Positions 35,523-43,933 are shown, counted from the first letter of the stretch. The stretch: DNA of 64,000 nt from Streptomyces sp. NBC_01244 (GCF_035987325.1 NZ_CP108488.1:3162001-3226000); one strand, 5' to 3'. Numbers and translations: made by a program. Notes: generated from the letters alone by a model not told the origin.

Positions 35523-36411
35523 GCCGCTTGCCCTGCGCCTGGGCCTGACCCTGACCCTGACCCTGCGCCTGCGCCTGCGCCTGGGCCTGGGCCTGGGCCT
35601 GACCCTGGCCTTGCGTCTGGGCCTGCTCCCGGCCCTGTCCCTCCGTCCGCTCCTGCTCCGCGCCCTCACCCTGCCCCTCGCCCACTAGGTCCCGGACCAT
35701 GAGCGTCGCCCCGGCCACCGCGCCCGGCATCAGGAACACGGCGACGAGCGGCACCAGGAAGGACACGACCAGGGGCACTCCGAAGCCGAGGGCCAGCATC
35801 CGCCGCCCGCGCAGCAGCGCGAGCTGCTCGGTGAGCTGGACCCGGCGGCGCATCAGGGCGACGGAGGTCAGCTCCTGGGCGAGGAAGAAGCCGGAGACGC
35901 AGAAGCCGAGGACCGGAACCACGGTCTGCCCGATCACCGGTACGAAGCCGAGTCCGAAGAGCAGGATGCCGAAGAGCAGCACCCGGCCCAGGATCCGCAG
36001 GCTGTCGCGGGCGGAGATCCACAGCTCCTGTGCGAGCGTGAGGCCCGACTCCGGGACCTCGCCGCCCTCGGTGCGGTCGACCTGCTCCGAGAGGGACTCG
36101 TAGAACGGCTGGCCCACGAGCAGGGTCACGGCGGTGAAGGTGATCACCGCGAGGAAGAGCCCGAGGCAGAAGACCAGGGCGGTCAGGAAGCCGCGGAAGA
36201 ACCCGAGCCACGGGGAGGACCAGTCGTCGGCGAAGGGGGTCGCCCAGGCGGTCAGGTCGTCGGCGCCGTAGCCGAGGCCGATGAGCGCGCCGGCGTACAG
36301 GACCAGGGAGACGAGCCCGGGCAGCAGCCCGAAGCCCAGCCACCGTCCGTGGCGCAGTACCCATCGCTGTCCGGCCAGCAGATAGCCGAATCCCCCCGCA
36401 AGATCACGCAT
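35512..36411 (-). CDS. EI24/CysZ-type membrane protein with Gln-Ala/Gly repeat tail
   Basis: A 299-aa membrane protein of the EI24 (CysZ-like) family. Several hydrophobic helices lie between residues about 20 and 230, including FGLLPGLVSLVLYAGALIGLG and ILLFGLGFVPVIGQTVVPVLG. Related CysZ proteins are sulfate channels; that role is uncertain here. The last about 45 residues are a QA/QG dipeptide repeat encoded by hexanucleotide units. The start is ATG 36411. Confidence 0.85.
   Translation of the reverse strand: MRDLAGGFGYLLAGQRWVLRHGRWLGFGLLPGLVSLVLYAGALIGLGYGADDLTAWATPFADDWSSPWLGFFRGFLTALVFCLGLFLAVITFTAVTLLVGQPFYESLSEQVDRTEGGEVPESGLTLAQELWISARDSLRILGRVLLFGILLFGLGFVPVIGQTVVPVLGFCVSGFFLAQELTSVALMRRRVQLTEQLALLRGRRMLALGFGVPLVVSFLVPLVAVFLMPGAVAGATLMVRDLVGEGQGEGAEQERTEGQGREQAQTQGQGQAQAQAQAQAQAQGQGQGQAQAQGKRLSA
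35530..35622. repeat. Hexanucleotide repeat (CCTGnG/CCTGAC) encoding a QA/QG tail
   Basis: A run of near-identical 6-bp units at the 3' end of the EI24 gene. The translated strand reads alternating Gln-Ala and Gln-Gly. Confidence 0.85.
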
Positions 36412-36457
36412 GGTTCCAGTTTAGGGCGGGCGTCCGGGCAGGTGGACGCCGGGCACG

Positions 36458-36495
36458 TCGAAGGCCGCACCCCGGTGCCGGGGTGCGGCCTTCGA
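36458..36495 (-). terminator. Terminator of the ohr gene
   Basis: A perfect 18-bp-arm palindrome, TCGAAGGCCGCACCCCGG and its complement around a 2-nt centre, about 50 nt beyond the ohr stop. Confidence 0.8.
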
Positions 36496-36546
36496 TGTAC
36501 CGGTCGTACCGGATGAACCGGACGAACCAGTCGAGCGGGTCGTGGA

Positions 36547-36969
36547 TCAGACCGCGAGCTCGACCGTGATGTTGCCGCGGGTCGCCTTGGAGTACGGGCA
36601 GACCTGGTGGGCCTTCTCGATGAGGTCCTTGGCGGTGGCGGCGTCCACGTTCGGGATGGAGGCCGAGATCTTGACGATGATGCCGAAGCCGTCGTCGTTC
36701 TTGCCGATGCCGACCTCGGCGGTGACGGTGGAGCCGGTGATGTCGGCGTTCTCGTTGCGGGCGACGACACCGAGCGCACCCTGGAAGCAGGCGCTGTAGC
36801 CGGCGGCGAACAGCTGCTCGGGGTTGGTGCCCTCGCCGCTGCCACCGAGCTCCTTCGGCGGGTTCACGACGACCTCGAGGCGACCGTCGTTGGTGGCGAC
36901 GCGACCGTCACGGCCGTTCTCGGCGGTGGCAACAGCGGTGTACGCGACGTCGGACTGCTGGATGGACAT
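36547..36969 (-). CDS. ohr: Organic hydroperoxide resistance protein Ohr
   Basis: A 140-aa OsmC/Ohr-fold peroxidase that reduces organic hydroperoxides. Both catalytic cysteines are present, in GYSACFQGAL and HQVCPYSKATRG, and the Arg-bearing early strand (VVNPPKELGG region) fits Ohr. The start is ATG 36969 (MSIQQSDVAYTAVAT) with AGGAGG about 11 nt upstream. It follows the MDR oxidoreductase by 66 nt on the same strand and may be co-transcribed. Confidence 0.93.
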   Translation of the reverse strand: MSIQQSDVAYTAVATAENGRDGRVATNDGRLEVVVNPPKELGGSGEGTNPEQLFAAGYSACFQGALGVVARNENADITGSTVTAEVGIGKNDDGFGIIVKISASIPNVDAATAKDLIEKAHQVCPYSKATRGNITVELAV

Positions 36970-37035
36970 GTAAGGAAATCCTCCTGGTAAATCGCCGGGA
37001 CTCGCGCCCACGCGTCACGGCGGTGTGGAGTGAGC

Positions 37036-38058
37036 CTAACCGGTGAAAGAAACGATCATCTTTCCGGTGTTGTCGCCGCGCAGCATTCCGAGGAAGGCGT
37101 CGGTGGCGTTCTCCACTCCCCGGACGACCGTCTCGTCGGCGACGAGCTGCCCGGAACGCAGCCAGCCGGCCACGTCCTGGACGAACTGCGGCTGCAGTCC
37201 CGCGTGGTCTCCGACCAGCACGCCCTGGAGGCGCAGGCGCTTGCCGATCACGAGGGCGAGGTTGCTCGGGCCGGGCACGGGCTCGGTGGCGTTGTACTGG
37301 GCGATGGCCCCGCACAGGGTGGCCCGGCCGTGGACCTTCAGGGAGGAGATGGCGGCCTCCAGGTGGTCCCCGCCGACGTTGTCGAAGTAGACGTCGACGC
37401 CCTCGGGCGCGGCCTCCTTCAGCTGCTCGGCGACGGGGCCGCTCTTGTAGTTGAAGGCGGCGTCGAAGCCGTACTTCTCTGTGAGGAGGGTCACCTTCTC
37501 GTCGGAGCCGGCGGAGCCGATCACCCGGGAGGCGCCCTTGATCTTCGCGAACTGGCCGACGAGGCTGCCGACCGCTCCGGCGGCGCCGGAGACGAAGACG
37601 GAGTCGCCCTCCTTGAAGGAGGCGACCTCGAAGAGCCCGGCGTAGGCGGTCAGGCCCGGCATGCCGAGGACGCCGAGGTAGGCGGAGAGGGGGGCGAGCG
37701 AGGCGTCCACCGGGGTGGCGTGCTTCGCGTCGACGTCCGCGTACTCGCGCCAGCCCAGACCGTGCAGCACGTGGTCGCCGACCGCGAAGCGCTCGTCGGC
37801 CGAGGCCACGACCTCGCCGACCGCGCCGCCGTCCATGGGCTTGTCGAGCTGGAAGGGCGGGATGTACGACTTCACGTCGTTCATCCGACCGCGCATGTAC
37901 GGGTCCACGGACATGTGGAGGTTGCGCACCAGAATCCGGCCGGCGGCGGGCTCGGCGTTGACCGGTACCTCGCGCAGGGCGAAGTCCTCGGCGACGGGCC
38001 AGCCCTGCGGGCGGCGGACGAGGTGCCACTCACGGCTGACGGCGGGGATCTCGGACAT
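37036..38058 (-). CDS. NADP-dependent MDR oxidoreductase (leukotriene B4 dehydrogenase-like)
   Basis: A 340-aa zinc-free medium-chain reductase. It has the MSVDPYMRGRM signature, the nucleotide-binding VFVSGAAGAVGSLVGQFAKIKG and a VYFDNVGGDHLEAAI segment typical of the curcumin/prostaglandin-reductase group. It reduces enone-type electrophiles, fitting an oxidative-damage unit with ohr downstream and MarR divergent. Confidence 0.92.
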   Translation of the reverse strand: MSEIPAVSREWHLVRRPQGWPVAEDFALREVPVNAEPAAGRILVRNLHMSVDPYMRGRMNDVKSYIPPFQLDKPMDGGAVGEVVASADERFAVGDHVLHGLGWREYADVDAKHATPVDASLAPLSAYLGVLGMPGLTAYAGLFEVASFKEGDSVFVSGAAGAVGSLVGQFAKIKGASRVIGSAGSDEKVTLLTEKYGFDAAFNYKSGPVAEQLKEAAPEGVDVYFDNVGGDHLEAAISSLKVHGRATLCGAIAQYNATEPVPGPSNLALVIGKRLRLQGVLVGDHAGLQPQFVQDVAGWLRSGQLVADETVVRGVENATDAFLGMLRGDNTGKMIVSFTG

Positions 38059-38149
38059 GCGTCACTCCTGGATGGGGGAAGAAGTGCAAAATGCTTCAGG
38101 ACGTGAAACAACCATGCGCCTGGATATTTCATGTTGTCAAGTAAATGGG

Positions 38150-38161
38150 TACGCTGGATCC
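38150..38161 (+). promoter_or_regulatory. Leaderless-type -10 box for the MarR gene
   Basis: TACGCT lies 6 nt before ATG 38162. TTCA-N5-TGAA (38095-38107) and TTGTCAA (38134-38140) upstream are candidate MarR half-sites. Confidence 0.5.
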
Positions 38162-38584
38162 ATGCCCAGCCGTCGCGCAGATCCCCTGACCCTCGAAGTC
38201 GTCGAGCTCATCGGCGACGTCGTGACCCGCTACCACCAGGAGTACGAGCACGCGGCCTCCAGCCACCAGCTCACCGGCGCGCAGGCCCGTGTGCTGAACC
38301 TGCTGTCCCTGGAGCCGATGCCGATGCGCAAGATCGCGCAGAAGCTGCGGTGCGAGCCGTCGAACATCACCGGCATCGTGGACCGCCTGGAGAGCCGCGG
38401 CCTGGTGGAGCGCCGCCCGGACCCGGCCGACCGCCGGGTGAAGCTGGCGGCGCCCACCGAGGACGGCCTGCAGACCGCCGACCGGCTGCGCGAGTCGCTG
38501 GACTTCGCCCGGGAGCCCCTCGCCGGGCTCACCGCGGCCGAGCGCGCGGTCCTGAGGGACCTGCTCAGGCGGATGCTCGGCTGA
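38162..38584 (+). CDS. MarR-family regulator of the MDR/ohr unit
   Basis: A 140-aa winged-helix regulator. It has the MarR core MRKIAQKLRCEPSNITGIVDRLESRGLVERRPDPADRRVKL in register. The only Cys is in the recognition-helix region (KLRCEPSN), not at the N-terminal OhrR sensing position, so redox sensing by a classical OhrR mechanism is not supported. It is divergent from the MDR gene. Confidence 0.88.
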   Translation: MPSRRADPLTLEVVELIGDVVTRYHQEYEHAASSHQLTGAQARVLNLLSLEPMPMRKIAQKLRCEPSNITGIVDRLESRGLVERRPDPADRRVKLAAPTEDGLQTADRLRESLDFAREPLAGLTAAERAVLRDLLRRMLG

Positions 38585-38593
38585 GCTCCCCGC

Positions 38594-39394
38594 TCACCAG
38601 CACAGCGGGTTCCACCAGTCGTCGCAGTCCGGGGTGGGCTCCGGCGTGGGCGTCGGGGTGGGCGTCGGGGTCGGGGTCGGGGACGGCTTCTTACTGGGCT
38701 TCCCCTTGGGTCCCCTCGAGCTCGGGCTCTCCTCGGGAGTCGCGGAGCCGCCGGCGCCCGATGTGGTCGGAGCGGCGGACGGGGGAGTCCGGGAGGCGCT
38801 CCGCGACGGCCCCGCCCCGGAGGCGGAGCCCGACGGCCCGGCCGTGGAACCCCCGGCACTCGGCCCGGCGCCGCCCTGCTTCCCGCCCCCGGTCGTGGCC
38901 TTCGCGGAGCCTGCGGCCGGCCCCCTCCCCGAAGCCGTCCCCGTGGGCGCGACCGGATCCCCCGTCAGACCGGGCAGCGGAGCCGGCTCCGCGGGACCCG
39001 CGTCGTCGGTCAGCACCACCGTCGCCGCCCGGTCGGTGCGCTCCCCGTCGGTCGCCAGCCGGGCCAGGCCCAGCGTGGCCCCGGCGGCGAGCACCAGCCC
39101 GAGCCCCACCGTGAGCGCGGTCCGGCGGCGACGGCGGTGCCCGGTGCGGCGGCGGGCGGCGGCGCGGCCCTGGGCCCGCCCCCGGCCCTGGCCTTGTCCC
39201 CGTTCCCCGGACAGCACGATGAGGGAGTCGGCGTACACGTCGGCGAGCGCGGCCGGGTCGCTTCCGAATCCGGCGGTGGGGCCGGGGGCGGGTGCGGCGG
39301 GCGCGGCGGATATCAGGCGTTCGGCCGGGGTCCCGCATCCGGCGCACGCCAGCGCGCCGTTGAGGTACCTGCGGCAGGCGATGCAATAGTCCAT
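38594..39394 (-). CDS. SCO2400-type zinc-ribbon membrane protein
   Basis: A 266-aa single-pass protein. An N-terminal four-Cys zinc ribbon (YCIACRRYLNGALACAGCG) is followed by a basic stretch and one TM helix (ALTVGLGLVLAAGATLGLA). A long Gly/Ser/Pro/Thr-rich extracytoplasmic region then ends in PTPTPTPT repeats and a short CDDWWNPLCW tip whose two Cys may pair. The architecture matches the SCO2400 family of Streptomyces; function unknown. It is convergent with MarR, 9 nt apart. Confidence 0.8.
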   Translation of the reverse strand: MDYCIACRRYLNGALACAGCGTPAERLISAAPAAPAPGPTAGFGSDPAALADVYADSLIVLSGERGQGQGRGRAQGRAAARRRTGHRRRRRTALTVGLGLVLAAGATLGLARLATDGERTDRAATVVLTDDAGPAEPAPLPGLTGDPVAPTGTASGRGPAAGSAKATTGGGKQGGAGPSAGGSTAGPSGSASGAGPSRSASRTPPSAAPTTSGAGGSATPEESPSSRGPKGKPSKKPSPTPTPTPTPTPTPEPTPDCDDWWNPLCW

Positions 39395-39474
39395 GGCGCC
39401 CCGCAGGCTACGCGTTCACTCACAACGGCCGTATACCGGGATCGTGAGGATGTTGTGTGGAAGGGTTCGGGTCC

Positions 39475-40068
39475 ATGACGAAGACTCCGGGGACACCATC
39501 CCTCACCCCGGGCCCCTTCGGCCCCGCCGGCTTCCAACTGGTGCTGCTGCGCCGGATGGCCGACTTCCAGCCGGGACGCGCCGAGGAGGCCCGCCGGCGG
39601 CTCGGGGCCTCCCTCGCCGAGCAGCGGGAGGCCAACAAGCGCTGGCAGGCCATGGTCCGCTCCCCGCGGTCCCGGGGCGCCCTGGCCCGCTACCGCTCGG
39701 TGCTCGGCCCGCCCGAGGCCGTCTCCTCCCGCACGATCGGCGATCTGACGTGCGAGGCCCTGCTGTGGCCGGTGCCGCTCTGGCCCGACCTGCGCTTCGA
39801 GGTGCTCGCCGCGCCGGACGGGGCCGTCTGGAACGAGTGGCTGGTCCGGGCCCCGGGCGCGCCCGGTCCCGTACTGGAGTCGCCGCAGGACCTGCTGCCC
39901 TGGTCGGCGACGGTCGACGAGGTGGCGCGGGCCTTCGCGCCCGTCCGCCCGATGGAGGGCACCGCGCCGACGCGGTGGCGGCTGGCGTTCACCGCGTCGG
40001 GGCGGGCCTGCGTCGCGGAGTTCACGTACGGCCTGCTCCAGGAGGTGTCGGTGGCGGACCCGCACTGA
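39475..40068 (+). CDS. Hypothetical protein
   Basis: A 197-aa protein not recognised. It starts with a Pro/Thr-rich segment then GFQLVLLRRMADFQPGRAEEARRRLGASLAEQREANKRW, an amphipathic basic helix, and an alpha/beta C-terminal half. There is no TM or signal peptide. ATG 39475 has GGAAGGG about 10 nt upstream; GTG 39457 is an alternative. Coding character is good and no internal stops occur. Confidence 0.65.
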   Translation: MTKTPGTPSLTPGPFGPAGFQLVLLRRMADFQPGRAEEARRRLGASLAEQREANKRWQAMVRSPRSRGALARYRSVLGPPEAVSSRTIGDLTCEALLWPVPLWPDLRFEVLAAPDGAVWNEWLVRAPGAPGPVLESPQDLLPWSATVDEVARAFAPVRPMEGTAPTRWRLAFTASGRACVAEFTYGLLQEVSVADPH

Positions 40069-40093
40069 CGGGGCCCGATCCGAAAGACACCCT

Positions 40094-40846
40094 CTAGGAG
40101 CGCAGGAAGGCCCGTACGCCCGCCGAGGTCGGGTCGTCCCCGAGCAGGTCGTTGTGCTTGAGGCAGCCGACCGGGGTGTTCGCGGCCCCGGTGAGCGGGA
40201 CGCTGTCGTCGGGGTTGATGACCTCGTCGCAGTTGGACCAGAAGGTGGCGTACCGCACCGTGCCGGGGGTCTCGTCGCCTGAGTTCAGGTTCTTGACCAC
40301 GTAGGAGCCGGGGGTCATGTCCCGGCAGGCCTGGTCCCACAGGGCGCAGGCCCAGGCCGTGGAGGTGCCCCGGTTGGGGCCGGCGAGGGAGACCCAGCGC
40401 TCCACGTACGGGCCGCCGCCGCCGAACTTCACGTACCAGCGGGTGACGAGCGAGCCGAAGGAGTGGGCGACCAGGTCCACCCTGGCTGCGCCGGTCTGCC
40501 GGCGGACCCCGTCCACGTAGGCGGCGAGCCGACCGGAGAGGACCTCGTTGACCGACTGGTGGGTGTCGTAGCCGAAGGAGAAGAGCTCGGAGTCGGCGTA
40601 TCCGTCGGCGCGCAGGTCCTCGCGCAGGGAGCCCCAGACGCCGGGGTCGGCGTTGTAGCCGTGCACGAAGACCACCGGATTGCGCGCGGCGGCCGGGCCG
40701 GAGGCCCGGGCCTGGGTCGCGTGCTGCGCGCGACCGGAAGCCGCGCCGGACGGCGGGCCGGAGGCCTGGGCCGGGAGTGCGGGCGCCGCGAGCAGCGCCA
40801 GGCAGAGCGCCGGCAGGGCGAGCAGTCTCTGGCGGACCGTCAGCAT
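40094..40846 (-). CDS. Secreted triacylglycerol lipase/esterase
   Basis: A 250-aa exported alpha/beta hydrolase. The signal peptide (RLLALPALCLALLAAPALPAQA) is followed by a short linker, the oxyanion region VVFVHGYNADPGVW and the nucleophile motif LVAHSFGSLV. Four cysteines in the C-terminal half probably form disulfides (ACALWDQACRD, WSNCDE, PVGCLKH). It resembles Streptomyces LipA/EstA-like lipases. Confidence 0.87.
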   Translation of the reverse strand: MLTVRQRLLALPALCLALLAAPALPAQASGPPSGAASGRAQHATQARASGPAAARNPVVFVHGYNADPGVWGSLREDLRADGYADSELFSFGYDTHQSVNEVLSGRLAAYVDGVRRQTGAARVDLVAHSFGSLVTRWYVKFGGGGPYVERWVSLAGPNRGTSTAWACALWDQACRDMTPGSYVVKNLNSGDETPGTVRYATFWSNCDEVINPDDSVPLTGAANTPVGCLKHNDLLGDDPTSAGVRAFLRS

Positions 40847-41088
40847 CGAGTCCCCTTTACCTTGTTACGCACGAGTAGCACGATCGGTGCGGGCATGGTC
40901 GCGCCTGGCGTCGCAGAATTCCACCCCCGTGCAGCACTCTCCCGCGCCCCTCGTGACCCTTCCGTACCTCAAGACACCCCCCACCCGGAGCATCAAATCG
41001 GGCAATACGGGTAATTCACCCGAGAAGATACGAAGTGTGACCGGCACCCGCCGGTCTTCTTGCGTCAGCGCTCTCGGGAGGATCTGCC
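40847..41088. other. Divergent intergenic region between lipase and Mbl-like genes
   Basis: 242 bp without a gene. A short GACCGG/CCGGTC hairpin and GGGAGG just before the Mbl-like start are the only clear signals. Confidence 0.4.
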
Positions 41089-42126
41089 GTGACCGTCAGT
41101 CTTGAGCAGTTGCGCCGCTGCCACGTGGCCGTCGACCTCGGAGCGGCCAGGACCCGCGTCTACGTCAAGGGCGTCGGCCTGGTCGTGGACGAGCCCAGTG
41201 TCGCCGCCGTGAACACGCGGACCGGTGCACTCATCGCCGTCGGCACCTTCGCCGAGCGGATGACCGGCCGCACGCCCGACTACATCCGGGTCGTCCGGCC
41301 CGTCTCCGGCGGCACCGTCGTGGACATCGAGATGGCCCAGCGCATGCTGCGCCACCTCCTCGGCGAGAAGCTGCGGCGCGCCCTGCGCCGCAAGCCCCGG
41401 CTGCGGGCCGCCGCCTGCACCCCGCACGACGCCGACCCGCTCGCCCAGCGCGCGGCGGTGGAGACGATGGTCGGACTCGGAGCCCGGCGCGTCGAGCTCG
41501 TCGACACCCTGATCGCGGCGGCCGTCGGCTGCGGCCTGCCCGTGGAGCAGCCGACCGCGACGATGATCATGGTGTGCGGGGCCGCCGCCACCCAGGTCGC
41601 CGTCCTCTCCCTCGGCTCGATCGTCACCGCCGTACGGATCCCGGTCGGCGGCGAGGCCATCGACCACGCGGTCGTCCAGCACCTGCGCCACGCGCACGAG
41701 CTGATGCTGCCGAGCCAGGCCGTCCGCCCGCTCCAACTGGCCCTGCACGGCAACGGCATCACCGCCGGCGGACCCACCTCCACCCTCATCCACGGCCGCG
41801 ACGTGGCCACCGGTCTCGCCCGCTCCGTCCACGTGGACACCGCGGCCGTCCGCGACGCCATCCACACCCCGCTGACCGCCGTGCTCGACGGCATCGGCAA
41901 GGTGCTGCGCGACTGCCCGCCGGACCTGGTGGCCGATCTGACGGACCGAGGGATCATGATGGTGGGTGGCAGCGCCTTGCTGCCGGGCCTGGACCAGATG
42001 CTCCGCGATGCCACCGGGATGCCCGTGGCCATCGCCGAACGGCCGGACGTCTGCGCGGTACTGGGCCTCGGCATGATGCTCGAAGGGAAGATCTCCCCCA
42101 TGGTTCTGAACCCCCTGGCCGAATGA
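41089..42126 (+). CDS. mbl: MreB/Mbl-like actin-family protein
   Basis: A 345-aa MreB-family protein. The N-terminus VDLGAARTRVYVKGVGLVVDEPSVAAVN parallels MreB phosphate-1, and later segments (AVEPV-like HGNGITAGG, HTPLTAVLDGIGKVL, MMVGGSALLPGLDQML) align with MreB. The phosphate-2 loop, normally DIGGGTT, reads VCGAAATQVAV, so the ATP site looks degenerate. In S. coelicolor Mbl contributes to spore-wall integrity. GTG 41089 follows GGGAGG. The stop overlaps the kinase start by 4 nt. Confidence 0.8.
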   Translation: MTVSLEQLRRCHVAVDLGAARTRVYVKGVGLVVDEPSVAAVNTRTGALIAVGTFAERMTGRTPDYIRVVRPVSGGTVVDIEMAQRMLRHLLGEKLRRALRRKPRLRAAACTPHDADPLAQRAAVETMVGLGARRVELVDTLIAAAVGCGLPVEQPTATMIMVCGAAATQVAVLSLGSIVTAVRIPVGGEAIDHAVVQHLRHAHELMLPSQAVRPLQLALHGNGITAGGPTSTLIHGRDVATGLARSVHVDTAAVRDAIHTPLTAVLDGIGKVLRDCPPDLVADLTDRGIMMVGGSALLPGLDQMLRDATGMPVAIAERPDVCAVLGLGMMLEGKISPMVLNPLAE

Positions 42127-43763
42127 CGCACGCCGAGTCGTCCCCGGCAGCCCCCGGAGACGGGAAGGACCGGGACGGGAAGGACGGAAACGGGAAGGAC
42201 GGAAACGGGAAGGACGTCGCCGCCCGCCAGGCCGCCAGCCTGCCCGTCCTCCTGGAGGCGGTCCTCAGCGTCGGTTCCGAACTCGAACTGCGGACCACCC
42301 TCCAGCACATCGTGGATTCGGCGACCGAGCTGTGCGCGGCACGGTACGGAGCGCTCGGGGTCGTCGACCCCGAGCGCGTCCGGCTGACCGAGCTCTTCAC
42401 CTCCGGCATGACCGAGGCCGAGAAGGCCGCGATCCCCCACCTGCCGGACGGCCGTTCCGGCCTGCTCGGCGCCCTGATCAGCGATCCGCGCCCGCTCGTG
42501 CTGGAGGACCTGAACCAGGACCCCCGCGCGGCGGGCTTCCCGCCGGGGCACCCCCCGATGAAGGGCTTCCTCGGCGTCCCGATCCGGGTCCACACCGAGG
42601 TCTTCGGCAACCTCTACCTCACCGACAAGCGGGGCGGCGGCACGTTCACGGACGAGGACCTCGCACTGGTGCGCGTGCTGGCCTCGCAGGCGGGGATAGC
42701 GATCGGCAACGCCCGGCTGTACGAGACCGCGCGCCGCCGGGAGCGCTGGATCGAGGGCGCCGCCGCCGTGACGACCACCCTGCTGGCGGGCCGGCCGGCG
42801 GCCGACGCGCTGATGTGCGTGGCCGAACGGGCCCGGCTGCTGGCCGACGCGGCGGCCGGCGTCGTCCTGCAGCCGACCCCCGAGGGCGGCATGGAGATCG
42901 TGGCCGCCTCCACGCACGGGGACCCCGGTGACCTGGTGGGCACGTCCATCGCCCCGGGTTCGGCGGTCCTGGAACAGCTCCTGGGCGGTGAGCCGGTCTT
43001 CATAGAGGACTCGGCGACGGACCCCCGGATGACCACGCACGTACGGGAACGCTTCGGCCCCAGCATGATGCTGCCCCTCCAGAGCGGCGGGCAGCTCATC
43101 GGCACGCTCGCCCTGCCGCGCGTCCGCGGCGGCCCCGCCTACGACGCGGTCGACCGGCTGCTGGCCTCGCAGTTCGCCTCCCAGGCCGCGCTGGCCCTGG
43201 TCCTGGCGGACGCGCAGCACGACCGCGAGCAACTGGCCGTCTACGAGGACCGGGACCGCATCGCCCGCGACCTCCACGATCTGGTGGTCCAGCGGCTGTT
43301 CGCGACGGAGATGATGCTGGAGAGCACCCGGCGGCGCTCCGACAAGGCACCCACCGGGGACACGGTCGGCGAGGAGCTGAGCCGGGCCGTGGACGAGCTC
43401 GACTCCACCATCCAGGAGGTCCGCACGGCCATCTTCGCCCTCCAGCAGCCGCCGACGGACGCCCCGACCACCTTCCGCGGCCGGGTCCTGCGGGAGACCG
43501 GCGGGGCGGCGGTCCTGCTCGGCTTCCAGCCGTCGGTGCACTTCGCGGGCACGGTGGACGCGCTGCTGCCGGACCCGGTCGCGGGCGACCTCCTCGCCGC
43601 CCTGCGCGGCGCGCTGGCCGCGGCGCACCGCCGGGCGGAGGTCACCTCCATCGACGTCGAAGTCGACGCGGTCCCCGCCCGCGTGCGCCTCACCGTCTCC
43701 GACGACGGCCGCACGGACTCCGGCACCCGGGGCACCACCCTCACCTGGGAAGCCCCGCTCTGA
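42123..43763 (+). CDS. Two-GAF-domain histidine kinase with degenerate ATPase domain
   Basis: A 546-aa DevS-like sensor. A Lys/Gly/Asp-rich repeat N-terminus precedes two GAF domains (about residues 40-190 and 210-365) and a HisKA_3 helix with the phospho-acceptor RIARDLHDLVVQRLFATEMML. The following HATPase region is short: the N-box reads ALAAAHRRAEV without the usual Asn, one SDDG motif remains, and the later G-boxes are missing. It is coupled to the Mbl-like gene by ATGA. No response regulator is adjacent. Confidence 0.85.
   Translation: MTHAESSPAAPGDGKDRDGKDGNGKDGNGKDVAARQAASLPVLLEAVLSVGSELELRTTLQHIVDSATELCAARYGALGVVDPERVRLTELFTSGMTEAEKAAIPHLPDGRSGLLGALISDPRPLVLEDLNQDPRAAGFPPGHPPMKGFLGVPIRVHTEVFGNLYLTDKRGGGTFTDEDLALVRVLASQAGIAIGNARLYETARRRERWIEGAAAVTTTLLAGRPAADALMCVAERARLLADAAAGVVLQPTPEGGMEIVAASTHGDPGDLVGTSIAPGSAVLEQLLGGEPVFIEDSATDPRMTTHVRERFGPSMMLPLQSGGQLIGTLALPRVRGGPAYDAVDRLLASQFASQAALALVLADAQHDREQLAVYEDRDRIARDLHDLVVQRLFATEMMLESTRRRSDKAPTGDTVGEELSRAVDELDSTIQEVRTAIFALQQPPTDAPTTFRGRVLRETGGAAVLLGFQPSVHFAGTVDALLPDPVAGDLLAALRGALAAAHRRAEVTSIDVEVDAVPARVRLTVSDDGRTDSGTRGTTLTWEAPL
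42162..42215. repeat. 15-bp tandem repeat encoding GKDGN/GKDRD
   Basis: About 3.6 copies of GGGAAGGACGGAAAC near the start of the histidine kinase gene. Confidence 0.85.
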
Positions 43764-43773
43764 CGCCGAAGGC

Positions 43774-43845
43774 CGGGGCTGGATTGCCCGCAGGGCAATC
43801 CAGCCCCGCCGGCGTTTGAGGCGCGGGGTCCGGGGCGGAGCCCCA
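43774..43845. repeat. Dispersed Streptomyces palindromic repeat (copy 3) with terminator hairpin
   Basis: Opposite orientation to the other copies. A 16-bp perfect stem (43774-43789 with 43793-43808, loop GCA) is followed by GGCGTTTGAGGCGCGGGGTC and GGGGCGGAGCCCC. It lies 10 nt after the kinase stop and probably terminates it. Confidence 0.75.
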
Positions 43846-43865
43846 GGGGGGTCCGGGCGCAGCCC

Positions 43866-43933
43866 GGGGAACGGGCGAAGGGCGGGGAACGGGCGAAGGG
43901 CGGGGTACGGGCGATGGGCGGGGTACGGGCGAG
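43866..43933. repeat. 18-bp tandem repeat upstream of the carboxyltransferase gene
   Basis: Units of GGGGAACGGGCGAAGGGC at 43866-43883 and 43884-43901, a variant at 43902-43919 and a partial fourth. Non-coding, about 75-140 bp upstream of the candidate promoter. Confidence 0.85.

Noticed and set aside
38162..38584. Classical OhrR designation for the MarR protein
   Set aside because: The N-terminal sensing cysteine of OhrR is missing; only a Cys in the recognition region is present.
40847..41088. Riboswitch upstream of the Mbl-like gene
   Set aside because: Only a short 6-bp hairpin is present, with no conserved core of any riboswitch class that I recognise.
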